A stretch of 64,000 nucleotides of DNA from Thermomonospora echinospora (GTDB taxonomy: Bacteria; Actinomycetota; Actinomycetes; Streptosporangiales; Streptosporangiaceae), in the NCBI RefSeq assembly GCF_900108175.1, contig NZ_FNVO01000005.1, positions 496,001 through 560,000 on the forward strand, written 5' to 3'. Positions 18,432 to 26,316 of the stretch are shown here, piece after piece. The position numbers and the translations under genes were made by a program. Below the pieces are notes generated by a model. That model ran no database searches, had not been told where the DNA came from, and worked only from the letters and a program-made list of their open reading frames with translations. Position 1 is the first letter of the stretch; every line of letters begins with the position of its first letter.

Positions 18432-18560
18432 CCCCAGAGTAAAGCCGCAGGTGGGTGATGGCGGGGGCGGGGCTGAACGGGGTGGTTTTGCAGCGGACCT
18501 CCGGTTGTGCGGATGGGCCGGGGGGTTTGCTGAAATCCGAGCTGATGATCTTAGGGGTTC
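18432..18560 (-). promoter_or_regulatory. Leader of CRISPR array 3
   Basis: On the minus strand it reads ATTTCAGCAAACCCCCCGGC, then CACAACCGGAGGT, CTGCAAAACC and CTTTACTCTGGGGG next to the first repeat. This matches the other two leaders. It lies just past the stop of the SAVED gene. Confidence 0.75.
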
Positions 18561-18580
18561 GGTGTTGTGCACGGAGTGAA

Positions 18581-19657
18581 TCATGAGGGCGACGGGGCGG
18601 GGAAGGGCTCGTAGGTGTTGGTGGTGTTGTCGAAGGTGTAGGCGGTCCAGCGGTCGGGGTGGGCGGCGGCCAGGCGGGCTCCGAGGGCTATCGAGATGGC
18701 GACGGGGCCGCTGAGGAACACTGCGTGGTGGCCGTTGCGGGCGGCGGTGGGCAAGGGGGCCTCGCGCCAGGCGCGGCAGGTCTGCTCCACCACGGCGCCG
18801 AACGTCTTCGCGTTCTCCTCCAGGGTGTCGGTGGTGTTCCGCAGCAGGAGGAGGGTGCCGATGCCGTGTTGTCGGCAGGCCGCCCTGACCGGCTGGCGGA
18901 AGTCCTCGCCCCGGCCCTGCAGGTCCAGTGCGAGAGCGACCCGCAACGGGTCGCCGCCGTCGATGGTCTCCAGCGGCTCCACGGTCAGTGGCTCCATCGT
19001 GGTCGCCATGGCCCGCAGCGTGGTGGCGGGGAAGTAGGCGGGTGCGCCGTCCGCCTGGCGTATCGCGTGGACGGCGATTTCCCGTGCGTGGGTGTGCCCG
19101 ATCCTGGCTCCGAACCGGAAGCCGGTGTGCAGGGGCATGGTGGGGATCAGGTTGATCCGGGTGGCGCCGGCGGTCAGCCGTTCCGCCATCGTCACGGCTG
19201 TGAGGGTCTCGTCGGCGAGGGCGTCGATCCCCTCTCGCGGCCACGGTCGGGTCTCGGGCAACCGCAGGCCCGTCTTCAATGTCACCGCACAGGTGTCCCG
19301 GCTGTAGGTCTCGGCCTGCTCCTCCAGCCGGGCCGCCCTGGCCGCGCCGCGTCCGGTGTCGGCGGCCGTGACCACGATGCCGACCTGGACCTTGGCCGCC
19401 GCGCGGGCCCTCAGCCACAGGCCGACGCCCACGAGCGCGATCCCGAGGACGCACAGGAGCACGAACCACCAGCGTCCGGCGGGGTCGCCGACTATCACCG
19501 ACTTGGCCGCCTCCACTCCGAATCCGGTCACCAATCCCCCGCCGATCTGGAAGACGGTGCCGTCGGCGACGGCACGGCCGAACGCTGATCCGGTCGGGGC
19601 GTTGGACGCCCCGACCACGGTCAGCCGGGGGTCGTTCGTCTCTTCCTGAATCGTCAT
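18581..19657 (-). CDS. Membrane-anchored SAVED-domain protein
   Basis: A 358-residue protein. Residues 1-45 are polar with a glycine-rich GTVFQIGGG. A membrane helix lies at about 63-83 (WWFVLLCVLGIALVGVGLWL). Residues 90-358 form a SAVED-like domain: a Rossmann-type start KVQVGIVVTAAD, NLIPTMPLHTGFRFGARIG, and the C-terminal signature AVFLSGPVAISIALGARLAA with YTFDNTTNTYEPF. SAVED domains sense cyclic oligonucleotides made by CD-NTases or Cas10. The ATG at 19657 has GGAGG 7 nt upstream. It is divergent from cas10 and next to array 3, so it is probably a type III signalling effector that acts at the membrane. Family assignment is from motif pattern only. Confidence 0.78.
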   Translation of the reverse strand: MTIQEETNDPRLTVVGASNAPTGSAFGRAVADGTVFQIGGGLVTGFGVEAAKSVIVGDPAGRWWFVLLCVLGIALVGVGLWLRARAAAKVQVGIVVTAADTGRGAARAARLEEQAETYSRDTCAVTLKTGLRLPETRPWPREGIDALADETLTAVTMAERLTAGATRINLIPTMPLHTGFRFGARIGHTHAREIAVHAIRQADGAPAYFPATTLRAMATTMEPLTVEPLETIDGGDPLRVALALDLQGRGEDFRQPVRAACRQHGIGTLLLLRNTTDTLEENAKTFGAVVEQTCRAWREAPLPTAARNGHHAVFLSGPVAISIALGARLAAAHPDRWTAYTFDNTTNTYEPFPAPSPS

Positions 19658-19986
19658 CGGCAGGCCTCCGCTCCGAGTCGCGCCCCGGCTCCGTGTCGGC
19701 CACGGGTGGGCGCGGATGTCCACAACGTACGGATGGACGGTGCGTCCGGGCGGCCACTTCCGGCCAGCCGACAGCCGGGGCAAATCCCCGATGCGGCCGA
19801 TCACACCTGGTTGGCTCACATCCAGGGATCCCGACCTATCCGGCATAGCGCGAACGGTCAGCCTGACCTGCGGTGATGTGTTTCGTCCATCGGAATAGAG
19901 CGGAGGCCGGGCGAGGAGGTCCGGCACGACGGGGAGGACGATCTGTTGAGTCGTGATCCGAGGGCACGGCAGGCACGGGGGTCGGG
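19658..19986. promoter_or_regulatory. Divergent promoter region of SAVED and cas10 operon
   Basis: A 329-nt gap between two divergent starts, expected to hold both promoters. No gene is seen and no clear operator palindrome was found. Confidence 0.45.
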
Positions 19987-21651
19987 GTGAGGGTTCATGT
20001 CGTCGTGATCGCCACGTCCGGCAACCAGCGGTTCATCTTCGCCTCCAACAAGCGGAGGGAGAACGTCGGCGCCTCGCACCTGATCACCCGGGTCGAGGAG
20101 AGGTGGCTGGACGAGGCGCTGCTGGCCGTCACCGGCAGCGAGGAACGCCACCGGTCCATCACCGGGCATCCGGTGGAGATCGTGACCGCGAACGCCGGCG
20201 GGATCACCGCGCTGGTCCGGGAGCCCGAGATCGGGCGGGAACTGGTCACGCGGATCACGCTTCAGGCGTTGCGGGAGGCACCGGGGCTCGACGTGTGCGG
20301 CGTTGTCGGTGAGGCCGTGGAGTGGGACGGGCTCGGGGCCTCCGCTCTGGCGAAGCTCATCCGCCAGACCCGTGGCATGCTGCCGGCGGCGCAGATGAGC
20401 CGGCCCGGACCGCAGTTGCGGTTCCCCGGCGTGCCGATCGCCGCGCGGTGTCTGTCCAGCGGGCTGCCCGCCGCCCAGATCGTCCAATCCACGTCCCGGG
20501 AACGTCCCGAGCCTCGCTCCGCGCCGAGCATGGCCAAGCTCAACGCGTTCCCAGAGGCGCTGGACCGCCTGGCGGACGAGATGGGAATGAGCGGTCTTGG
20601 GAAACAGGAGGCCCACCGGAGGCTGGCCCGGGTCGTCGACTGGCTGAACAACAAGGCCGAGTGGGTGGCCGTCGTACACGCGGACGGCAACGGCATGGGC
20701 CGGGTCTTCCAGGAGTTCTCCGCGATCGTGGAGAAGCTGGGCCACACCACCGCCGAGGAGTACGTACGTCACCTGCGCGATTTCTCCCAGGGGGTGGACG
20801 ACTGCGCGGCCGAGGCGCTGCGGAGGGTGGTCGCCGCCATGAAGAAGCCGGACGGCGAGGGCAGGCGGCCGTTCCGGTTGATCGCCGGCGAGCCGGCGCT
20901 GCTGCCGCTCGTCCTCGGCGGTGACGACCTGACCGTGGTCTGCGACGGGTCGATCGCTCTGCCGTTCGCCGAGCAGTATCTGACCGAGTTCGCCCGCCTG
21001 GCCCGAGAGAACAAGCGCGTCGGGGGGCTGCTGCGACAAGCGGAACGGCAGGGGCTGGGAGCCTGTGCCGGGGTCGCGATCGTCAAGCGGCACTACCCGT
21101 TCCACAGCGCGGTCGGCCTCGCCGAGGAGCTGACCAAGGAGGCCAAGGCCGTCAAGGGCGCCTTGGGTCAGGATCACTGCGCGCTGTCGTTCCACGTGCT
21201 GTACGAGAGCGCGGTGGCGGAACTGTCCCGGCTGCGGGAGGAGACGACACTGCCGGACGGCACCCGGCTGACCGCCCAGCCGTACGTGGTCGGTGACGTC
21301 ACCAAGGATCCGCACGGCTGGGCCAGGCACCGGCACTGGAACGACCTGCTGCGCCGCATCGCCGCGTTGACCCGGACCGATGAGGAGGACGGCCGCCGGG
21401 TGCTGTCCGGTGCGCAGGCGCATGACCTGCGCGGCGGCCTGTTCCACGGACGCGGAGTGGCCGACGCCCGCTACCGGCTGCTGGCCGATCGGCTCGGCCG
21501 TGACGCCGACGACCTGGCGGGCGAGGGACGCTCGCTGTTCTGGAAGGTCGAGGGCCAGGCGCTCACCGGCCTGTTGGACGCGATGAACGCGACCGGCTTC
21601 CTGCCCCGTCCCGAGCGGACCGAACGTACCGAGCAGGAGCAGCCCGCATGA
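19987..21651 (+). CDS. cas10: Cas10, HD-less, with intact GGDD cyclase motif
   Basis: A 554-residue Cas10 of type III-D kind. The first palm begins VVVIATSGNQRFIFASNKRR with RENVGAS, typical of Cas10 N-terminal segments. The second palm has HADGNGMG at 231-238 and LGGDDLTVVC with GGDD at 311-314, the catalytic site for cyclic oligoadenylate synthesis from ATP. No HD nuclease domain precedes the palm and no zinc-finger cysteine cluster is visible, so DNA cleavage is probably absent while signalling is retained. Start GTG at 19987. It overlaps the next gene by ATGA. Confidence 0.9.
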   Translation: MRVHVVVIATSGNQRFIFASNKRRENVGASHLITRVEERWLDEALLAVTGSEERHRSITGHPVEIVTANAGGITALVREPEIGRELVTRITLQALREAPGLDVCGVVGEAVEWDGLGASALAKLIRQTRGMLPAAQMSRPGPQLRFPGVPIAARCLSSGLPAAQIVQSTSRERPEPRSAPSMAKLNAFPEALDRLADEMGMSGLGKQEAHRRLARVVDWLNNKAEWVAVVHADGNGMGRVFQEFSAIVEKLGHTTAEEYVRHLRDFSQGVDDCAAEALRRVVAAMKKPDGEGRRPFRLIAGEPALLPLVLGGDDLTVVCDGSIALPFAEQYLTEFARLARENKRVGGLLRQAERQGLGACAGVAIVKRHYPFHSAVGLAEELTKEAKAVKGALGQDHCALSFHVLYESAVAELSRLREETTLPDGTRLTAQPYVVGDVTKDPHGWARHRHWNDLLRRIAALTRTDEEDGRRVLSGAQAHDLRGGLFHGRGVADARYRLLADRLGRDADDLAGEGRSLFWKVEGQALTGLLDAMNATGFLPRPERTERTEQEQPA

Positions 21652-23978
21652 GCGACTCCACGGTCATCATCTCGCTGACGCTGCGGATGCTGAGCGACTG
21701 GCACATCGGCACCGGTACCGCGGCGCACGGCCACATCAGCCGTCGGGTGCTCCGTGATGAGCACGGCCTGCCCTACGTCCCGGCCAAGACGCTGAACGGG
21801 GTGTGGCGGGACGCCTGCGAAGTGGCCGCCCACGCCTTGGACTCCGGCCCGGCGGGGGTGTGGCACGACTGGGTCGAGTACCTGTTCGGCAGCCAGCCCG
21901 CATACCCCGGAGAGGAGGCGACCCGGGAGCCGGACGCCATCGCACGGCATCCCCGATCGGCCGCCCTGCGGCTGCGAGGACCGCTGCGCCTGCCCGGCAA
22001 GCTCGGGCCGGCGCTGGTCGGCCGCAAGGAGCTCCGCGACGCCGTGACGTTCGTCAGGCCCGGGGTCGCCATCGACGCATGCACCGGAACGGCCGCCGAG
22101 GACAAGCTGCGCTTCGACGAGATGGCGCGTGGCGGCCTGAGCCTGGTGGGAAAGGCCGAGCTGCCCGCATCCCTGAACGAGGCAGAGCGCGGCTGCGCGT
22201 TGGCGCTGCTGTGGGCGGGAGCGGCGCTGGTGGAGGGCATCGGCGCCAAACGTCGGCGCGGTGCGGGACGCTGCCGCCTGGAGCCGTCCGGTCCCGGCAT
22301 GCCGCCCAGCCCGCAACGGCTGCGGGAGCTGGCGCAGGCCCCTGTCCCTCCGCCGGAGGCCGACCAGCCGGCCGGTCCTGATCCGGTCGAGGTACCGCAG
22401 GCGTCCGGTCCCGGCTGGGAACGCGCCCTGCTGCGGATGGAACTGGTGACCCCGCTGATCGCCTACGACCGTACGATCGGCAACGCCGTCCAAAGCCGTG
22501 ACCATGCGCCGGGGTGGATGCTGCTGCGCGAGGTGCTGTCGCGGCTCGGATCCCAGGCCGCGGCGGCGGCGCGGCGCGGCGACCTGGTGGTGACGCCTGC
22601 GACCCCGATGATCGACGACATGCCGGGGCGGCCCGTGCCTCGGGTGCTGGCTCAGGGCAAGGACTCCCCGGAGCAGTTCGTCAACCGGATGGCGGGCCGG
22701 GAGCCGGAATCCGACGAGGTCTTCAAGCGGGTCCGGTCGGGATACCTTCCGGCCGTTCCCGGGCACGGGCTCACCCTGAGCAGGCCGCGGACCGTGCTGC
22801 GAATGCACAACACGATCGCCGACGCCTCCCAGCGGCCCAGTGCCCGCCTCGGCGGGGTGTACGTCTACCGGGCGCTGGCGGCGGGCACCGTGCTGGCCGC
22901 CGAGGTCCGGGTCCGTTCGGAGCTGCTGGAGAAGGGGTGGCCCGAACGGCTGGCGGGTGAATGGCGGCTGGGGCGTTCCCGTAAGGACGACTACGGCTTG
23001 GTGAGGGTCACCATCGTCCCGGAGGTTCGCTCCGATCCACCGCACCGCGAACTCCGAGAGGGCGATCGGCTGAAGGTCTGGCTGCTGTCGGACACCCTGG
23101 TCCGCAACCTCAGGCTGGCCCCGAGCACGGATCCCGCCGATCTGGCCCGCGCGCTCCAGAACGCCTTCGCCGCCGCGGGCGCCTCCGGGGTCGTCCTACA
23201 GGCGGTGGACGCAGACGACGGTCTGATGCACGCCTCGTTCGAGACGTCCCGCACCGACTCCTGGCATACCGGCTGGCGGCTGCCTCGCCCCACCTTGCTG
23301 GGGTTCGCCGCCGGTGGCTGCCTGGAGTTCAGGGTCGTCGCCGGGCGAATCGACGCTGATGCGCTGGTGGCCGTGGAGATGGCGGGCATCGGCGAGCGGC
23401 GCGGCGAGGGCTTCGGCCGGATAAGGCTGAACGATCCGCTGCTCGACGAGGCGCACCCCGCCATCGCTTCTTCCGAGCGCGCCGCCCGGCCGCCGGTCTC
23501 CGAGGGCACACCGCTGCCGTTCGAGGTCGGCAAGCCCGGTCACGCCGAGGCGCGGATCATCGAGGAGGCCGCCTGGCGGACGGAGATCTGGCGGTGCAGT
23601 GAGAAGCGGGCCGCCGACCTGGACAGACCGGTGCTGGGAGACCTGACTGCGCTGTCCCCCACCCAGCTCAACGCGATCCGGACCCTGTTCGGCCACCTGG
23701 ACGAGCCCGAACCGAGACTCCGAGCCCGTATCGAACGGCTCACCCGCCGGTGGAACAGGCAGTCGGGCGCCCGGCAGGCCCTGGAGGACCTGCTGCTCAC
23801 GCCCACTCAGCCCTGGGAACTGCTGAACCTCCCCGAAAGTACGTTGAGCCTGACCAAGGACGGCCCCCAGCGGCTGCAACGTGAGCTGCGTTCCGAGGCG
23901 TTGCGCAGTCTGCTCACCGCCTGCATGGCCGCCCACTCCCGCCACCAGGCCCACCTGTCCCCCCAGGAGGCACGATGA
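21648..23978 (+). CDS. Cas7-Cas5 (Csx10) fusion with helical tail
   Basis: A 776-residue fused RAMP protein. Residues 1-215 form a Cas7 (Csm3-like) unit: SDWHIGTG, PAKTLNGVWRDACE, AIDACTGTAAEDKLRF and the glycine-rich GIGAKRRRGAGRC at 197-209. Residues 255-610 fit Csx10, the Cas5 of type III-D: LVTPLIAYDRTIGNAVQSRD, GVYVYRALAAG and GIGERRGEGFGRI near 580-592. Residues about 630-776 are helical and basic, as expected for a Cas11 small subunit. This matches the Cas7-Cas5-Cas11 fusion known in type III-Dv. The Cas11 call is inference, since that subunit has little sequence signature. Confidence 0.82.
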   Translation: MSDSTVIISLTLRMLSDWHIGTGTAAHGHISRRVLRDEHGLPYVPAKTLNGVWRDACEVAAHALDSGPAGVWHDWVEYLFGSQPAYPGEEATREPDAIARHPRSAALRLRGPLRLPGKLGPALVGRKELRDAVTFVRPGVAIDACTGTAAEDKLRFDEMARGGLSLVGKAELPASLNEAERGCALALLWAGAALVEGIGAKRRRGAGRCRLEPSGPGMPPSPQRLRELAQAPVPPPEADQPAGPDPVEVPQASGPGWERALLRMELVTPLIAYDRTIGNAVQSRDHAPGWMLLREVLSRLGSQAAAAARRGDLVVTPATPMIDDMPGRPVPRVLAQGKDSPEQFVNRMAGREPESDEVFKRVRSGYLPAVPGHGLTLSRPRTVLRMHNTIADASQRPSARLGGVYVYRALAAGTVLAAEVRVRSELLEKGWPERLAGEWRLGRSRKDDYGLVRVTIVPEVRSDPPHRELREGDRLKVWLLSDTLVRNLRLAPSTDPADLARALQNAFAAAGASGVVLQAVDADDGLMHASFETSRTDSWHTGWRLPRPTLLGFAAGGCLEFRVVAGRIDADALVAVEMAGIGERRGEGFGRIRLNDPLLDEAHPAIASSERAARPPVSEGTPLPFEVGKPGHAEARIIEEAAWRTEIWRCSEKRAADLDRPVLGDLTALSPTQLNAIRTLFGHLDEPEPRLRARIERLTRRWNRQSGARQALEDLLLTPTQPWELLNLPESTLSLTKDGPQRLQRELRSEALRSLLTACMAAHSRHQAHLSPQEAR

Positions 23979-25744
23979 CACGGCGCCGCGGACGTCCCAT
24001 GGACCTGCGGCTGCGGGTCCGGGGCTGGCTCGAGATCCGGACTCCGCTGCATGTGGGCGGCATCGCCCGCGACCCGGCCGATGCGCTGCCGGTGGCGGTC
24101 GACGGGCAGGGCCGGGTGTACGTGCCGGGCACCGGGCTGGCCGGGGCGTTGCGTGGCTGGATGCGCGGCGTTCCCGATGCCGAGGACCCGCTGCGGGAGC
24201 TGTGGGGCTTCTCCGCCGAACCGGGCGACGAACAGACGCCGCGCAATGACGGCAGCCGTGTCCTGAGCGCCGCCGACCCGCAGCGCAACGGGCAGGCCCC
24301 GCACACCGGCCCGATGCCGGGCTGGGACGACGATCTCAATGATGGGCAGGCCAGCCGGGTCGTTATCCGCGACGCGGTCATCGCAACCTCGACCCGTACC
24401 GATGCCGACGGGCTGCCCGCCGACCCCCTCGCGCCGGCGTCCCTGCCGGTGCGGCACGGTGTGGGCATCGACCGGGTCACCGGGGCGGCGGCAACCGAGT
24501 TCCTGTACGCCCGTACCGTCGTTCCACCTGGCCACTACCTGCGGCTGGAGCTCGATATCGAGACGATCGCGAAGCACCAGGACCGGGACAGGGCACGTCT
24601 GCACGCCCTGCTGTCGGCGTTGTCCTCGGAGCAGATCCGGCTCGGCGGGGCCAGGGGCAGGGGGCTGGGCGTGGTCCGTCTGCTGGGTTCGCCGCTGGCC
24701 GTCCACGAACACGACTTCACCGGCCCTGCCGGACTGCTCGCCCTGCTGAGCGGTGAGCCGACACGGCTGGAGCCGGCGGACCTGACCGGATCCCCCGCCG
24801 AGCTGCCGGACCGCAGGGAGCTGCTGAGCGTGCGCATCGAGTGGCGTCCCGCTGCTCCGGTCATGGTTCGGGAGGGCGAGGAGGGCGCCTACGTCGGAAC
24901 CCTCCCGCTGACCACCCGGGCCTCCGGCGACACGGTGGCCCTCGCGCTGACCGGCGGCTCCATCAAGGGCGCCCTGCGCAGCCATGCCGAGTTCATCGAG
25001 CGCACCGCTCGAAGGATCGACGCCCCTCGGGCCTCGGTGAACGCCCCCGCTCGTGAGCACAGCCGGGACTTCCTTGACCAGCTCGACGAACTGCGCGCCG
25101 TCAGGGCCCTGTTCGGGACGGCCCGTACGTCACCGAACCCCGGCGACGAGCGCCCCCTGGGCGCGGGGGCTCTGATCGCGGAGGAGTGCGTCAGCCGCAC
25201 CCGTCTGCCCGCCGACCTGTGGGACCTGGTGCTCCAGGGACCGTCGGACGACGAGCAGGCCGCATCGGAGAAGAGCTCCGGCGAAGAGCGCTGGACACCG
25301 CGCAGCGACGAGGGCGGCAGGCGGCCTCTGTCATTGCCCCCGGCGGTGCGGGAACGGCTGTCGGCGCTCGGCCTGGACCAGGCCGAGCATGTCGCCATCG
25401 ACCGCTGGACCGGTGGCGCCGCCGACAAGCTGCTGTTCTCCGTGCTGGAGCCGCACGACGTCGAGTGGGAGCCGATCCGCCTCACCGTGGACCTCACCCG
25501 CCTGGGCCCCGACCGGGACGTCGCGCTCGCCCTGCTGTTGCTCGTCCTGCGCGATCTGCGGCACGGCCTGATCCGGCTGGGCGGCATGGTCAACCGCGGC
25601 TTCGGCGACGTCGAGGTCGACTCGATCGTCCTCACCGGCGGCGCCTGGCCCGACGGCACAGCGCTCGAAGACGCGCTGCGGCCCTCCGACGAGACCTGTA
25701 CCGCCCTGGAAGAGGCATGGTTCACCTACCTGGATTCGCGCTGA
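23975..25744 (+). CDS. Double Cas7 (Cas7-2x) backbone protein
   Basis: A 589-residue protein with two Csm3-like Cas7 units in tandem. Unit 1 shows PLHVGG, GTGLAGALRGWMR, GVGIDRVTGAAATEFLYA (about 163) and GGARGRGLG (about 221). Unit 2 shows LTGGSIKGALRSH (about 325), AIDRWTGGAADKLLFS (about 474) and LGGMVNRGFGDV (about 536). Both units keep the I-D-R-x-T-G-x-A motif of Csm3. Such a fusion (Cas7-2x) forms part of the crRNA-bound backbone in type III-Dv and is expected to cut target RNA. It starts with ATG overlapping the previous stop (ATGA). Confidence 0.85.
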   Translation: MTRRRGRPMDLRLRVRGWLEIRTPLHVGGIARDPADALPVAVDGQGRVYVPGTGLAGALRGWMRGVPDAEDPLRELWGFSAEPGDEQTPRNDGSRVLSAADPQRNGQAPHTGPMPGWDDDLNDGQASRVVIRDAVIATSTRTDADGLPADPLAPASLPVRHGVGIDRVTGAAATEFLYARTVVPPGHYLRLELDIETIAKHQDRDRARLHALLSALSSEQIRLGGARGRGLGVVRLLGSPLAVHEHDFTGPAGLLALLSGEPTRLEPADLTGSPAELPDRRELLSVRIEWRPAAPVMVREGEEGAYVGTLPLTTRASGDTVALALTGGSIKGALRSHAEFIERTARRIDAPRASVNAPAREHSRDFLDQLDELRAVRALFGTARTSPNPGDERPLGAGALIAEECVSRTRLPADLWDLVLQGPSDDEQAASEKSSGEERWTPRSDEGGRRPLSLPPAVRERLSALGLDQAEHVAIDRWTGGAADKLLFSVLEPHDVEWEPIRLTVDLTRLGPDRDVALALLLLVLRDLRHGLIRLGGMVNRGFGDVEVDSIVLTGGAWPDGTALEDALRPSDETCTALEEAWFTYLDSR

Positions 25745-26316
25745 TGAACGTCGTCCTGCACACCGCCGCCCGTGACGGCCTGTCCTTCCCCGAGGTGCTG
25801 GCGTACGCCCCGGACGGCGTGGCACTGCTCATCACCCCGTGGCGCTACCACGTGGCCCTCGTCCGTGACGGCCGGGTGCTGCCCCACCGCGACGAGATCG
25901 ACTTGACGGAGACCTTCGACGTCCGGGTCTTCAACGAGAACGCCGAGCTGCGCTGGCTGCAAAGCGGCGGGAGTGGCCGGGCCGTCCTGCTGACCGAGGA
26001 CGCCACCGCGCTTCCCGCCGACTTCACCGAACGCGACGGTGACGTCCACGCGATCGCCGTTCAGAAGGGCCAGTACCTGCTGTGGGGCCGTTCGGTCGGC
26101 ACGAGCGGCGGCTGGACCACCCTGACCACCGAACGCATCGGCGCCATCCGCGTCCCCGTGGACATCCCGCGGCGGCCGGGATACGCCGCCCTGACCACCC
26201 GCGAGTACATCGCCCGCGACCCCCGGCACGGCAACGCCTATGTCGCGGAGGAACGCCTGCTGGGCTTTGCCCCGACCTCGATCACCCGTCCCCGAGCCGA
26301 GGACACCGCCTCATGA
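25744..26316 (+). CDS. csx19: Type III-D accessory subunit Csx19
   Basis: A 190-residue protein matching the Csx19 type (TIGR03984-like). It has VALLITPWRYHVALVRDG near the N-terminus, then VRVFNENAELRWLQSGGSGRAVLL and later QYLLWGRS and TREYIARDPRHGNAYVAEERLLGF. Csx19 is found only with type III-D effectors and is a structural subunit there. The ATG at 25744 overlaps the stop of the double Cas7 gene by one base (TGATG). The longer open frame upstream is a shadow of that gene. Confidence 0.82.
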   Translation: MNVVLHTAARDGLSFPEVLAYAPDGVALLITPWRYHVALVRDGRVLPHRDEIDLTETFDVRVFNENAELRWLQSGGSGRAVLLTEDATALPADFTERDGDVHAIAVQKGQYLLWGRSVGTSGGWTTLTTERIGAIRVPVDIPRRPGYAALTTREYIARDPRHGNAYVAEERLLGFAPTSITRPRAEDTAS

